Shown: positions 24,682-34,037, counted from the first letter of the stretch. The stretch is 64,000 nt of DNA from Metarhizobium sp964253915 (GCF_964253915.1 NZ_CAXUSG020000017.1:1-64000), one strand, 5' to 3'. A program made the numbers and translations. The notes: generated by a model from the sequence alone, not told the origin.

Positions 24682-25353
24682 ATGCGCATTCTGGTGGTCG
24701 AGGACGACATCAATCTCAATCGGCAGCTTTCGGATGCGCTGAAGGAAGCCGGTTACGTCGTCGACCAGGCGTTCGACGGCGAGGAAGGCCACTATCTCGG
24801 CGATGCCGAACCTTATGATGCGGTTATCCTCGATATCGGCTTGCCGGAGATGGACGGCATCACCGTGCTCGAAAAGTGGCGGGCGAACCGCAAGACGATG
24901 CCGGTGTTGATCCTGACGGCCCGCGACCGCTGGAGCGACAAGGTGGCCGGCATCGATGCCGGGGCGGACGATTATGTCGCCAAGCCGTTTCATGTCGAGG
25001 AAGTCCTGGCGCGCATCCGGGCTTTGATTCGCCGGGCTGCGGGGCATGCTTCGTCGGAAATCGTCTGCGGGCCGGTGCGGCTGGATACCAAGAGTTCGAA
25101 GGCGAGTGTCAATGGCGTGCAGCTGAAACTGACCTCGCACGAATTCCGGCTCTTGTCCTATCTCATGCATCACATGGGTGAGGTCGTGTCGCGCACGGAA
25201 CTGGTCGAGCATATGTACGATCAGGATTTCGACCGTGATTCCAACACCATCGAGGTTTTCGTCGGGCGGCTGCGCAAGAAGATGGGCGTCGACATGATCG
25301 AGACGGTGCGCGGACTCGGCTATCGCATGCATGCGCCGGAAAGCGCCAAGTAA
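24682..25353 (+). CDS. feuP: FeuP-like OmpR-family response regulator
   Basis: A 223-residue regulator. The receiver domain has acidic residues in VVEDD, the phospho-acceptor Asp in VILDIGLPEMDG, Thr in LILTARD and Lys in DDYVAKPF. The winged-helix effector follows (LTSHEFRLLSYLMHH, VEVFVGRLRKKM-type IEVFVGRLRKKMG, TVRGLGYRM). FeuP in rhizobia controls cyclic glucan export and osmoadaptation. The reading frame is open upstream, but MRILVVEDD is the natural start. The kinase gene begins 29 bases downstream. Confidence 0.85.
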   Translation: MRILVVEDDINLNRQLSDALKEAGYVVDQAFDGEEGHYLGDAEPYDAVILDIGLPEMDGITVLEKWRANRKTMPVLILTARDRWSDKVAGIDAGADDYVAKPFHVEEVLARIRALIRRAAGHASSEIVCGPVRLDTKSSKASVNGVQLKLTSHEFRLLSYLMHHMGEVVSRTELVEHMYDQDFDRDSNTIEVFVGRLRKKMGVDMIETVRGLGYRMHAPESAK

Positions 25354-25382
25354 ACCTCTCGCGAGAAGGGGCCTTTGCCTTG

Positions 25383-26789
25383 ATGTCTTTCGGCCCGAAA
25401 TCGCTGACTGCCCGCGTGTTGCTTCTGGCGACGCTATGGTCGGCGGCGGCGCTTGTCGCCATTGCGGTGGTCATTTCGACACTCTATCGGGAGAGTGCCG
25501 ACCGCGGTTTCCAGGATTTGTTGCGGGCACAGCTCTACAACGTCATCAACTCGATCTCCATCGGTGAAAACAGTACGATCGCCGGCAATCCGGCGTTGGG
25601 TGACCTGCGTTTCTCCCAGCCGAAAAGCGGATGGTACTGGATCGTCGAGCCGCTGGGGACGTTTTCGGCCGGGCCGCTGGTGTCGTCGTCGCTCGGCCTG
25701 TCCAATCTGGCGGTGCCTTCGGTGGCCGATGTGCCGTTCGATACCAACTATGAGCGCTTCTACGTGCTCGACGACGGCAGCGGCAACAAGATCCAGGTGG
25801 CAGAGACGGAAGTGGTGCTCGACCAGGAGGGGCGCGCGGCACGGTTTCGTGTCAGCGGTAACCTGGCGGTGGTCGAGACCGACGTGCGGGCTTTTTCCAA
25901 CAGCCTTTATCTGGCGCTGGCGGTGTTCGGCGTCGGCAGTCTGATCGTCAATGCTCTGGCCATTCTTTACGGTTTGAAGCCGCTCGATCATGCGCGCGGC
26001 GCGTTGGAAAAGATCCGGGCCGGCGAGGCGGAGAGGCTGCGGGGCGACTTTCCGCGGGAAATCCAGCCGCTGGCGAGCGAAATCAATGCGCTGATCGATA
26101 GCAACCAGCGTATCGTCGAGCGGGCGCGCATGCAGGTCGGCAACCTCGCGCATTCGTTGAAGACGCCGATTGCGGTGCTGCTCAACGAATCACGGTTGCT
26201 GGAAAAGCAGCAGGGCGAACTGGTACGCAACCAGGCCGAGGTGATGCAGGGGCAGGTGCAGTCCTACCTCAACCGCGCCCGCATTGCCGCGCAGCGTGAT
26301 TCGGTGCTGTCGCGCACCGAGGCTGAGCCGGCTTTGGAGCGGTTGCTGCGCGTCATGCGCCGACTGAACGGCGAGAAGGAATTCGAGCTTTCCATCCTGC
26401 CCGCCAATCTGGTTTTTGCGATGGAACAGCAGGATGTCGAGGAAACCGTCGGCAATCTGCTTGAGAATGCGGCGCGATTTGCCGAACAACGCGTCAAAGT
26501 GTCGGTCGCGCCAGCGCCGGCCGATATCCGCGGCGGCGATCCCTTGCGCCGCTCCTGGCTGGAACTGGTGGTGGAGGACGACGGCCCAGGGCTCGATGCC
26601 GACCAGATCCGGGAAGCGATGAAACGCGGCAGGCGACTCGATGAAAGCAAGCCGGGCACCGGCCTCGGCCTTTCGATCGTTCGCGAGATTACATCCGAGT
26701 ATCAGGGCCTTTTCGATCTCTCCCGCGGCGAACAGGGCGGGCTTAAAGCGCGATTGATCCTGCCCGGTGTGGTAAAGGAGGTTGCATGA
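25383..26789 (+). CDS. feuQ: FeuQ-like sensor histidine kinase
   Basis: A 468-residue membrane kinase, partner of the regulator encoded just before it. The first membrane segment is near residues 12-36 (LLLATLWSAAALVAIAVVIS), a periplasmic sensor of about 130 residues follows, and the second segment is at LALAVFGVGSLIVNALAIL. A HAMP-like linker leads to the H box NLAHSLKTPIAVLLNES, N box ETVGNLLENAARFA, and GPGLD and GTGLGLSIVREI of the ATPase. The start is the ATG at 25383 (a TTG lies one codon before). The PhoQ-like architecture fits FeuQ, held off by FeuN. Confidence 0.83.
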   Translation: MSFGPKSLTARVLLLATLWSAAALVAIAVVISTLYRESADRGFQDLLRAQLYNVINSISIGENSTIAGNPALGDLRFSQPKSGWYWIVEPLGTFSAGPLVSSSLGLSNLAVPSVADVPFDTNYERFYVLDDGSGNKIQVAETEVVLDQEGRAARFRVSGNLAVVETDVRAFSNSLYLALAVFGVGSLIVNALAILYGLKPLDHARGALEKIRAGEAERLRGDFPREIQPLASEINALIDSNQRIVERARMQVGNLAHSLKTPIAVLLNESRLLEKQQGELVRNQAEVMQGQVQSYLNRARIAAQRDSVLSRTEAEPALERLLRVMRRLNGEKEFELSILPANLVFAMEQQDVEETVGNLLENAARFAEQRVKVSVAPAPADIRGGDPLRRSWLELVVEDDGPGLDADQIREAMKRGRRLDESKPGTGLGLSIVREITSEYQGLFDLSRGEQGGLKARLILPGVVKEVA

Positions 26790-26867
26790 GGGGGCCGAGG
26801 ATGTCAAAAATAGCTAACGGCCATAATGATGCCCCACGGAACTCTCACTGGTGCGAGGACGTAATAA

Positions 26868-27335
26868 TTGACGAATGCCTCTGGCAAAAACTGGTTTGAT
26901 TCCATGTATTTTTATGCCCGCCGCCTGACCATTCCGGCCGTCCTGTCGCTGAGCGCCCTGATGGCAGGCTGCAGCACCACCGGCAGCACCTCGTCGGGAG
27001 GGTTGTTGTCTTCGAACAGGTCGTCGACGTCCGCGCCCTACATTTCGGCCCTGCAGGGCGGTATCGTCAGCCGCAGCGGTGTCGAGATCGGCAGCGCCGA
27101 CCGCCAGCGCGCGCTCGAAGCCGAATACCGGGCGCTGGAAGCGGCTCCTGGCGGGCAGCCGGTTGCCTGGAGCGGGCGCGGTATCAGCGGTCAGGTGGTT
27201 GCGGCGGCACCCTATCAAGTGGGATCGCAGAACTGCCGCCAGTACACGCACACGGTGACCGTAGGCGGCACGCAGTCGGTGGCGCGTGGTGCGGCGTGCC
27301 GCAACACCAACGGCAGCTGGTCGCCGCTGACCTGA
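26868..27335 (+). CDS. Surface-antigen-like outer-membrane lipoprotein
   Basis: The protein has a lipoprotein signal, RRLTIPAVLSLSALMAGC, with lipidation at the Cys, then a Ser/Thr/Gly-rich linker and a 17-kDa-surface-antigen-like domain: RQRALEAEYRALEAAPGG, PVAWSGRGISG, NCRQYTHTVTVGG and ARGAACRNTNGSW. That block resembles RT0821/Lpp0805-type surface antigens of rhizobia. The TTG at 26868 has GAGGAC nine bases before it; the ATG at 26904 gives a shorter signal and is the main alternative. It is a monocistron between feuQ and the cytochrome c maturation operon; role in envelope structure is inferred. Confidence 0.75.
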   Translation: MTNASGKNWFDSMYFYARRLTIPAVLSLSALMAGCSTTGSTSSGGLLSSNRSSTSAPYISALQGGIVSRSGVEIGSADRQRALEAEYRALEAAPGGQPVAWSGRGISGQVVAAAPYQVGSQNCRQYTHTVTVGGTQSVARGAACRNTNGSWSPLT

Positions 27336-27450
27336 CGGAATCGGCATTGATTTGCGTCAAGTCTGGCGGTCTTGCGGCTAAAAGCCTCAAAACACAGTTG
27401 TGAGCCGTTTGACTGTTGGAATATCGGGCTGCTTGACGTAATTGGTCGCT

Positions 27451-28599
27451 ATGTTGTTCTGGATCATCGTGGCTATACTGACGGCGGCCGTCGCCATTGT
27501 CCTGCTCCTGCCGCTGCTGCGCGGGGCAAGGGACAGAATATCCGATCGCGCCGGCGAGGCTGCAGTCTATCGCGACCAATTGAAAGAGCTGGAGCGCGAC
27601 CAGGCGCAAGGCCTGATTTCCGCGGATGAAGCCGAATATGCCAGGGCCGAGGTCGGACGGCGCCTGATCGCCGTCAGTTCCGATGCGGAGAAGCAGGTCG
27701 GGCAGGGCTCCGGACTCAGGCGCGTGCGGCTGGCGGAACTCGTCGTCATCGTGACGCTGCCCGCCGTCGGGCTCTGTCTTTACTCCATAACCGGCAGCCC
27801 GGAGCTGCCGTCGCAGCCGCTCGAGGCGCGGCTTGCCAATCCCGGCGACGATATGGGCATCCTCGTCACCAAGGCGGAACGTCATCTGGCGCAGAATCCG
27901 GATGATGGCGCAGGCTGGGATCTCTTGGCGCCGATCTATTATCGCAGCCTCCGTCTCGGCGATGCCGAACTCGCCTATCGCAATGCCATCCGACTGCTCG
28001 GCGGCAATGCCGAACGCTGGAACGGCCTCGGCGAAACGCTGATCGCTGCGTCTGACGGCATCGTCACCGACGCTGCGCGGGCTGCCTTCGAAGAGGCGCT
28101 GAAGCTCGACAGCGGTAATTTCCGCACGAAATTTTATCTGGCGCTGGCGCTGGAACAGACCGGCAAGCAGACGGAAGCCAAGGTGGCTTTCGAGACGCTG
28201 GCGAAAGAATCGCCTGCGGATGCGCCTTGGATCCCGCTCGTCAACGAACATATCGCCAAGAACGGCGGCGCGCCGCTGGCGACTGCCGGTGCCGAAAAAC
28301 CTCTCGGCAACCCGACCGCAGAGGATGTGGCTGCGGCCGAAAACCTTGAGGCGGGCGACCGCCAGCAGATGATCGAGGGCATGGTGGCGAGCCTCGATGC
28401 CAAATTGCAGGAAGATCCTAAAAATTTCGAAGGATGGATGCGGCTGATCCGTTCCTATGGCGTGCTCAAGCAGCCGGAAAAGGCGGCGGACGCGCTGAAG
28501 CGTGGCCTCGCGGTGTTTCCGGCCGATAGCGCGGAGGGCAAGCAGTTGCTGGCCCTGGCGCAAAGCATGGGCCTCGCGACGGAGGGTAACGAGCAATGA
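27451..28599 (+). CDS. ccmI: Cytochrome c maturation protein CcmI (CycH)
   Basis: A 382-residue apocytochrome chaperone. Two membrane segments, near residues 2-22 (MLFWIIVAILTAAVAIVLLL) and 92-110, bracket a cytoplasmic loop with DRAGEAAVYRDQLKELERDQ, which is typical of CcmI. The periplasmic part carries TPR-like helices (AGWDLLAPIYYRSLRLGDAE, WNGLGETLIAASDGIV, KNFEGWMRLIRSYGVL). The start is the first ATG (27451), after a non-ATG extension. It is the first gene of the cycHJKL operon; its stop overlaps the CcmE start by four bases. Confidence 0.93.
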   Translation: MLFWIIVAILTAAVAIVLLLPLLRGARDRISDRAGEAAVYRDQLKELERDQAQGLISADEAEYARAEVGRRLIAVSSDAEKQVGQGSGLRRVRLAELVVIVTLPAVGLCLYSITGSPELPSQPLEARLANPGDDMGILVTKAERHLAQNPDDGAGWDLLAPIYYRSLRLGDAELAYRNAIRLLGGNAERWNGLGETLIAASDGIVTDAARAAFEEALKLDSGNFRTKFYLALALEQTGKQTEAKVAFETLAKESPADAPWIPLVNEHIAKNGGAPLATAGAEKPLGNPTAEDVAAAENLEAGDRQQMIEGMVASLDAKLQEDPKNFEGWMRLIRSYGVLKQPEKAADALKRGLAVFPADSAEGKQLLALAQSMGLATEGNEQ

Positions 28600-29045
28600 C
28601 CCGGAAACAGAAACGGCTGGCGATCATCGGCGGCGGCATGAGCTTCATCCTGGCGGCGGCGCTGCTGGTGATGTTCGCCTTCGGCCAGTCCATCGCCTAT
28701 TTCTACATGCCGGCGGATCTTGTGAAGACGCAGGTGCCGCCGGAAACGCGCATCCGGCTGGGTGGCCTCGTCGAGAAGGGTTCTGTAGCGCGCGGCGACG
28801 GATCGACGGTGAGTTTTACCGTGACCGACAACGAAAATACCGTCAAGGTGACTTATACGGGCATTCTTCCGGATCTTTTCCGCGAGGGGCAGGGCGTTGT
28901 CACCGAGGGCAAGTTCGTCGCCGGCAGCGAGGTGTTCGTCGCCGACAGCGTGCTTGCGAAGCATGACGAGAATTACATGCCGAAAGAGGTTGCCGATCGC
29001 CTGAAGGAACAGGGCGTCTGGGAGGGGCAGGAGCAGACCCAATGA
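28596..29045 (+). CDS. ccmE: Cytochrome c maturation heme chaperone CcmE (CycJ)
   Basis: A 149-residue periplasmic heme carrier anchored by one helix (LAIIGGGMSFILAAALLVMF). RLGGLVEKGSV, YTGILPDLFREGQGVVTEG and LAKHDENYMPKEV are the family signature; the His in LAKHDENY is the heme-linking residue and the Tyr four positions on is a ligand. It would receive heme from CcmC and pass it to CcmF/CcmH. It overlaps ccmI at its start and ccmF at its end, four bases each. Confidence 0.96.
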   Translation: MTRKQKRLAIIGGGMSFILAAALLVMFAFGQSIAYFYMPADLVKTQVPPETRIRLGGLVEKGSVARGDGSTVSFTVTDNENTVKVTYTGILPDLFREGQGVVTEGKFVAGSEVFVADSVLAKHDENYMPKEVADRLKEQGVWEGQEQTQ

Positions 29046-31030
29046 GTGTCGAGCTTGGTCATTACGCACTGGTGCTGGCGCTTGCCACGGCGATCGTCCT
29101 GTCCATACTGCCGATCTGGGGGGCGTGGCGCGGCGACCGGCCGATGATGGAACTGGCAACGTCGGGTTCGCTGGCATTGTTCGGCCTCGTTGCATTCTCC
29201 TTCGCCGTGCTGACGCAGGCGCATCTGACATCGGACTTTTCGGTGAAGAATGTCTGGGAGAATTCCCATTCGCTGGTACCGTTCATCTTCAAGTTTTCCG
29301 GCGTCTGGGGCAACCACGAAGGCTCGATGCTGCTATGGCTGTTGATTCTGGTGTTTTTCAGCGCGCTGGTGGCGCTGTTCGGCCGAAACCTGCCGGATAC
29401 GCTGCGGGCCAACGTGTTGGGGGTGCAAGCCTGGGTCACCACGGCCTTCACGCTGTTCATCCTTTTGACCTCCAATCCTTTTGCCCGGCTAAGCCCAGCG
29501 CCGCCGGAGGGACAGGACCTCAATCCGGTGTTGCAGGATGTCGGTCTCGCCATTCATCCGCCGCTGCTCTATCTCGGCTATGTCGGCTTTTCCGTCTGCT
29601 TCTCCTTTGCCATCGCGGCGTTGATGGAAGGTCGTATCGACGCCGCCTGGGCGCGCTGGGTGCGACCATGGACGCTGGCGGCATGGACCTTCCTGACGGC
29701 GGGCATCGCCATGGGGTCCTACTGGGCCTATTACGAACTCGGCTGGGGTGGCTGGTGGTTCTGGGATCCGGTCGAGAATGCGTCTTTCATGCCGTGGCTT
29801 GCCGGCACTGCGCTGCTGCATTCCGCCATCGTCATGGAGAAGCGCGAAGCCTTGAAGATCTGGACGATCCTGCTGGCGATCCTGACGTTTTCGCTGTCGC
29901 TGCTGGGGACGTTCCTGGTTCGCTCCGGGGTGCTGACCTCGGTGCATGCTTTTGCTACCGATCCGAGTCGCGGTATCTTTATCCTCTGTATTCTCGTGCT
30001 GTTCATCGGCGGGGCGTTGGCGCTGTTTGCCTTCCGTGCGCCGCAGCTCAATTCCGGTGGCCTGTTCGCGCCGATCTCGCGCGAGGGCGCGCTGGTGCTG
30101 AACAACCTGATCCTGACGGTGTCGACGGCGACGGTGCTGATCGGTACGCTTTATCCACTGCTGCTGGAATCGCTGACGGGGGAGAAGATCTCGGTCGGTC
30201 CGCCCTTCTTCAACATGACCTTCGGGCTGCTGATGATCCCGCTGCTGCTGGCCGTGCCGTTCGGACCGCTATTGGCATGGAAGCGCGGTGATCTTCTCGG
30301 CGTGCTGCAGCGGCTGTATGTGGCGGCGGGTCTGGCCTTTTCCGTGGCGCTGGTTTTTTATTACGTCGAGAACGGCGGCCCGGTGATGGCGGTGCTGGGT
30401 CTCGCGGCCGGGCTTTTCCTGGTGTTCGGCGCGGTGACGGATCTCTGGATGCGCGCCGGTGTCGGCAAGCTGGCGACGGGTGTGGCCTGGCGCCGGCTGA
30501 TGGGCCTGCCGCGATCGGCCTTTGGTACGGCGCTTGCCCATATGGGGCTCGGTATCACCGTGCTTGGCATCGTGGCCGTGACGACGTTCGAGACCGAACA
30601 TGTGGTGGAGATGAAGCCGGGCATGACGGCAGAGGCGGGCGGTTACACGCTTGCTTTCGACGGGATGCGTTCGGCGGTCGGGCCGAACTATACCGAGGAT
30701 CGCGGGCATTTCACCGTCAGCCGTGGTGGCGCGACGGTTGCCGATGTCTGGTCGTCGAAGCGGCTTTACACCGCGCGGCGCATGCCGACGACGGAGGCGG
30801 GCATCCTGACTTTCGGGCTGAGCCAGCTTTATGTATCCCTGGGTGATCCGATGACGGATGGCGGCATTGTCGTCCGCATCTGGTGGAAGCCCTATATTCT
30901 CTGCATCTGGGGTGGTGCGCTGGTGATGATGTTCGGCGGTTTCGTATCGCTGAGCGACAGGCGGCTGCGTGTCGGCGCGCCGAGCCGGCGGGCGAAGCCG
31001 GTCAAGGCGGCGCTGGAGGCGGGCGAGTGA
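29042..31030 (+). CDS. ccmF: Cytochrome c heme lyase subunit CcmF (CycK)
   Basis: A 662-residue membrane protein with about 15 helices. The tryptophan-rich WWD motif WGGWWFWDPVENASFMPW is intact, and NSHSLVPFIFKFSGVWGNHEGS holds one conserved His region. The periplasmic loop near 520-600 and the closing PYILCIWGGALVMMFGGF helix match CcmF. With CcmH it attaches heme to the CxxCH of apocytochrome c. It overlaps both neighbours by four bases, in the order ccmI-E-F-H. Confidence 0.96.
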   Translation: MSVELGHYALVLALATAIVLSILPIWGAWRGDRPMMELATSGSLALFGLVAFSFAVLTQAHLTSDFSVKNVWENSHSLVPFIFKFSGVWGNHEGSMLLWLLILVFFSALVALFGRNLPDTLRANVLGVQAWVTTAFTLFILLTSNPFARLSPAPPEGQDLNPVLQDVGLAIHPPLLYLGYVGFSVCFSFAIAALMEGRIDAAWARWVRPWTLAAWTFLTAGIAMGSYWAYYELGWGGWWFWDPVENASFMPWLAGTALLHSAIVMEKREALKIWTILLAILTFSLSLLGTFLVRSGVLTSVHAFATDPSRGIFILCILVLFIGGALALFAFRAPQLNSGGLFAPISREGALVLNNLILTVSTATVLIGTLYPLLLESLTGEKISVGPPFFNMTFGLLMIPLLLAVPFGPLLAWKRGDLLGVLQRLYVAAGLAFSVALVFYYVENGGPVMAVLGLAAGLFLVFGAVTDLWMRAGVGKLATGVAWRRLMGLPRSAFGTALAHMGLGITVLGIVAVTTFETEHVVEMKPGMTAEAGGYTLAFDGMRSAVGPNYTEDRGHFTVSRGGATVADVWSSKRLYTARRMPTTEAGILTFGLSQLYVSLGDPMTDGGIVVRIWWKPYILCIWGGALVMMFGGFVSLSDRRLRVGAPSRRAKPVKAALEAGE

Positions 31031-31500
31031 GGGCTGTTCTTCTCAGCCTGCGGCGGGCGTTTGTGGTTGTCCTGCTGTTTCTTGCTGCTGCTCCGGCCTT
31101 TGCGGTCAATCCGGACGAGATTATTGCCGATCCGGCGCTCGAAGCGCGGGCGCGAAACCTTTCGGCGCAGCTGCGCTGCATGGTCTGCCAGAACCAGTCG
31201 ATCGACGATTCCAATGCCGAACTGGCGCGCGACCTGCGGCTTCTGGTGCGCGAGCGCATTCGTGACGGCGACAGCGACGAGCAGGTCATCGAATATGTCG
31301 TTTCGCGTTACGGGGAGTTCGTGCTGCTGAAACCACGCTTCAGCGCCAAGACCTATATTCTCTGGGCAACGCCATTGATCCTGCTGGCAATCGGGGCGAC
31401 GGCGATGATCGTTTATGCGCGGGGCCGGACAGCAAAGCCGACAGGGCGAAAATTGTCCGAGGAAGAACAGGCGGCGCTCGACCGGTTGCTTGGAAAATAA
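31027..31500 (+). CDS. ccmH: Cytochrome c maturation thiol reductase CcmH (CycL)
   Basis: A 157-residue protein. It starts with GTG at 31027 (GTGA overlap with the ccmF stop), a signal peptide (LRRAFVVVLLFLAAAPAFA), then the redox motif LRCMVCQNQSI (CxxC) with IDDSNAELARDLRLLVRERI. A second membrane segment is near residues 105-125. It keeps the apocytochrome thiols reduced for heme ligation. It is the last gene of the operon; a long imperfect hairpin covers its stop codon. Confidence 0.95.
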   Translation: MRAVLLSLRRAFVVVLLFLAAAPAFAVNPDEIIADPALEARARNLSAQLRCMVCQNQSIDDSNAELARDLRLLVRERIRDGDSDEQVIEYVVSRYGEFVLLKPRFSAKTYILWATPLILLAIGATAMIVYARGRTAKPTGRKLSEEEQAALDRLLGK

Positions 31501-31550
31501 CTGTCGCGACTGGCGGCGAATATTACGAAAATTTCATTCGCCGGACAGTT
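31499..31550. terminator. Long two-part hairpin between ccmH and the DegP gene
   Basis: AACTGTC (31499-31505) pairs with GACAGTT (31544-31550), and CGGCGAAT (31514-31521) with ATTCGCCG (31536-31543). An eight-base bulge and a 14-base loop interrupt it. There is no T run, so it may end the operon inefficiently, protect the mRNA end or serve a regulatory role. Confidence 0.45.
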
Positions 31551-31615
31551 CCTAGTAAGGTGCGCACCCCTATATCTTCGTCATCAACTCATGGCCACGA
31601 CGGGTGGTCAGCCAG

Positions 31616-33190
31616 ATGAACAGAAGGTCTCAGCGCATGCTCAAAGGCAAGATTCCCTCCTACAAAACCCTCCTGAAGGCATCGACGATTGCCGGTCTGG
31701 CAGCCGTCATGCTGTCGACGGGTGTTCCCTCCTACGTCCAAAGCTCCTTCGCCGAGGCCGTGAAGATCGATGCGCCGCAGGTGGCGAGCTTTGCCAACGT
31801 CGTGGATGCCGTTTCTCCGGCTGTGGTTTCGGTCAGCGTGCAGTCCAACGTCCAGGACGCCTCGCAAGACGAGAATGCCTTCAGCTTCAACTTTGGTGGC
31901 CGCGGCTTCGACGAGCTTCCCGACGATCATCCGCTGAAGCGTTTCTTCCGCGAATTCGGCGGTCCTGATGGCGAGCGTCACGGCGAGCGTTTCCGCAGCG
32001 GTCCGGGTGGCAAGCATCATCTGCGGCCCACGGCGCAGGGTTCCGGTTTCTTCATTTCGGAAGACGGTTACCTCGTCACTAACAACCACGTCGTTTCCGA
32101 TGGCGAAGCTTTCACCATCGTCATGAATGACGGCACCGAACTTGATGCCAAGCTGGTCGGCAAGGACAGCCGTACGGACCTCGCCGTTCTCAAGGTCGAT
32201 GCCGGCAATCGCAAGTTCACCTACGTGCAGTTTGCCGATGACAGCAAGGTGCGCGTCGGTGATTGGGTGGTCGCTGTCGGCAATCCCTTCGGTCTCGGCG
32301 GCACGGTGACGGCGGGCATCATTTCGGCCCGTGGTCGCGATATCGGCTCCGGCCCTTATGACGACTACCTGCAGGTGGATGCGGCGGTGAACCGCGGCAA
32401 CTCCGGCGGCCCGACCTTCAACCTCAGCGGCGAAGTCGTGGGCATCAACACGGCGATCTTCTCGCCCTCGGGCGGCAACGTCGGCATTGCCTTCGCGATC
32501 CCGGCATCGGTTGCCAAGGATGTCGTCGCCGACCTAATGAAGGACGGCCAGGTGAGCCGCGGCTGGCTGGGCGTCGAAATCCAGCAGGTCAACAAGGATA
32601 TCGCCGAATCGCTCGGTCTCTCCGAGGCAAGTGGTGCTCTTGTCACCCGACCGCAGGAAGACTCTCCGGGCCTGAAGGCCGGCATCCAGAAGGGTGACGT
32701 GATCACCGCTGTTAACGGCGAGACGGTCAAGGATCCGCGTGATCTCGCACGCCGCATCGGTGCCATTGCGCCGGGCGCCAAGGTGGAAATCTCGCTGTGG
32801 CGTGAAGGCAAGGCGCAGTCGGTCACCGTCGAACTCGGCAGCCTGCCGAACGACCAGAAGCAGGCTTCCGCCGAAGACGCACAGAAGCCGGCGGAAGATG
32901 ACGCCACCTCGGCCGAAAAATCGCTGGCGGCACTCGGCCTGACGGTTGCTCCTGCGGAAGACGGCAAGGGCGTGACGATCGTCTCCGTCGACCCCGACTC
33001 CGACGCAGCCGACAAGGGCCTGAAGCAGGGTGAGAAGATCACCTCCGTCAACAACAAGGAGGTTACCTCCGCCGATGACGTGACGAAGATCATCAACCAG
33101 GCCGCCAAGGACGGACGCAAGAAGGCGCTCTTCCAGATCGAGACCCAGAACGGCAATCGCTTTACGGCGCTGTCGATCGACAAGGGCTGA
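31616..33190 (+). CDS. DegP/HtrA-type periplasmic serine protease
   Basis: A 524-residue protease-chaperone. The catalytic triad is seen in TNNHVVSDG (His), SRTDLAVLKVD (Asp) and NRGNSGGPTFNL (Ser). Two PDZ domains follow (RGWLGVEIQQVNKDIA.. and GLTVAPAEDGKGVTIV..). An unusually long N-terminal stretch and an acidic, Lys-rich linker between the PDZ domains are present. The start is uncertain: GTG 31604, ATG 31616 and ATG 31637 are all in frame, and 31637 has AGAAGG before it. A signal peptide is near TLLKASTIAGLAAVML. The next genes are a two-component pair, as in other rhizobia. Confidence 0.93.
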   Translation: MNRRSQRMLKGKIPSYKTLLKASTIAGLAAVMLSTGVPSYVQSSFAEAVKIDAPQVASFANVVDAVSPAVVSVSVQSNVQDASQDENAFSFNFGGRGFDELPDDHPLKRFFREFGGPDGERHGERFRSGPGGKHHLRPTAQGSGFFISEDGYLVTNNHVVSDGEAFTIVMNDGTELDAKLVGKDSRTDLAVLKVDAGNRKFTYVQFADDSKVRVGDWVVAVGNPFGLGGTVTAGIISARGRDIGSGPYDDYLQVDAAVNRGNSGGPTFNLSGEVVGINTAIFSPSGGNVGIAFAIPASVAKDVVADLMKDGQVSRGWLGVEIQQVNKDIAESLGLSEASGALVTRPQEDSPGLKAGIQKGDVITAVNGETVKDPRDLARRIGAIAPGAKVEISLWREGKAQSVTVELGSLPNDQKQASAEDAQKPAEDDATSAEKSLAALGLTVAPAEDGKGVTIVSVDPDSDAADKGLKQGEKITSVNNKEVTSADDVTKIINQAAKDGRKKALFQIETQNGNRFTALSIDKG

Positions 33191-33223
33191 TCTGCGCGGC
33201 AGATCCTGCCTATGAGACAGTGG

Positions 33224-33257
33224 GCTGCGCGGTCGCGAGGTCGCGCAGCTTTTGTTT
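33224..33257 (+). terminator. Rho-independent terminator after the DegP gene
   Basis: GCTGCGCG (33224-33231) and CGCGCAGC (33242-33249) form a perfect 8-base stem with a 10-base loop, followed by TTTTGTTTG. It ends the degP transcript 34 bases after its stop. Confidence 0.75.
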
Positions 33258-33359
33258 GTTCCGCATTGTGGGAGCGTCATCATGAACCATGTTGATCAAA
33301 CTGTTGGCGGCGCGGATTCCGGTTGTTCGCCGAGCGCTCGGGACGGTATGGTCGCCTCC

Positions 33360-34037
33360 ATGAAGATTCTGCTGATCGAAGACGACCTGGAGGCTGCTGC
33401 CTACCTGACCAAGGCCTTCCGTGAGGCCGGGATCGTCGTCGATCACGCCAGCGACGGTGAGAGCGGCCTCTTCATGGGCACCGAAAACAGCTACGACGTG
33501 ATGATCATCGATCGCATGCTGCCGCGCCGTGACGGTTTGTCGGTGATCAGCGAATTACGGCGCAAGGGCGTTCATACGCCCGTCCTGATCCTCTCGGCGC
33601 TGGGCCAGGTCGACGACCGGGTGACGGGTCTGCGCGCCGGCGGTGACGATTACCTGCCGAAGCCTTATGCCTTCAGCGAGCTCCTGGCTCGTGTCGAGGT
33701 GCTGGGCCGGCGCAAGGGCACGCCGGAGCAGGATATGGTCTACCGAGTCGCTGACCTGGAACTCGACCGCCTGTCGCATGAGGTACGCCGCGGTGGTAAG
33801 GAAATCCTGCTGCAGCCGCGGGAATTCCGCCTACTCGAATATCTGATGCGCAATGCCGGCCAGGTGGTGACCCGTACGATGCTTTTGGAAAACGTCTGGG
33901 ATTATCACTTCGATCCGCAGACGAATGTGATCGACGTGCATGTCTCGCGGCTGCGTTCGAAGATCGAGAAGGATTTCGACCAGCCGCTGCTGAAGACCGT
34001 TCGCGGCGCCGGCTACATGATCAAAGATGAGGGCTAA
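33360..34037 (+). CDS. OmpR-family response regulator
   Basis: From ATG 33360 the protein is 225 residues, starting MKILLIEDDLEAAAYLTKAF. The receiver has the phospho-acceptor in VMIIDRMLPRRDG, LILSALG and DYLPKPYAFSELLARV; the winged helix has LQPREFRLLEYLMRN, VIDVHVSRLRSKIE and TVRGAGYMI. ATG 33282 has a better ribosome-binding site (GGGAG) and would add a 26-residue tail. The gene overlaps the next kinase gene by 11 bases, so the two form an operon. The target is unknown; the nearby protease suggests an envelope stress link. Confidence 0.85.
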   Translation: MKILLIEDDLEAAAYLTKAFREAGIVVDHASDGESGLFMGTENSYDVMIIDRMLPRRDGLSVISELRRKGVHTPVLILSALGQVDDRVTGLRAGGDDYLPKPYAFSELLARVEVLGRRKGTPEQDMVYRVADLELDRLSHEVRRGGKEILLQPREFRLLEYLMRNAGQVVTRTMLLENVWDYHFDPQTNVIDVHVSRLRSKIEKDFDQPLLKTVRGAGYMIKDEG

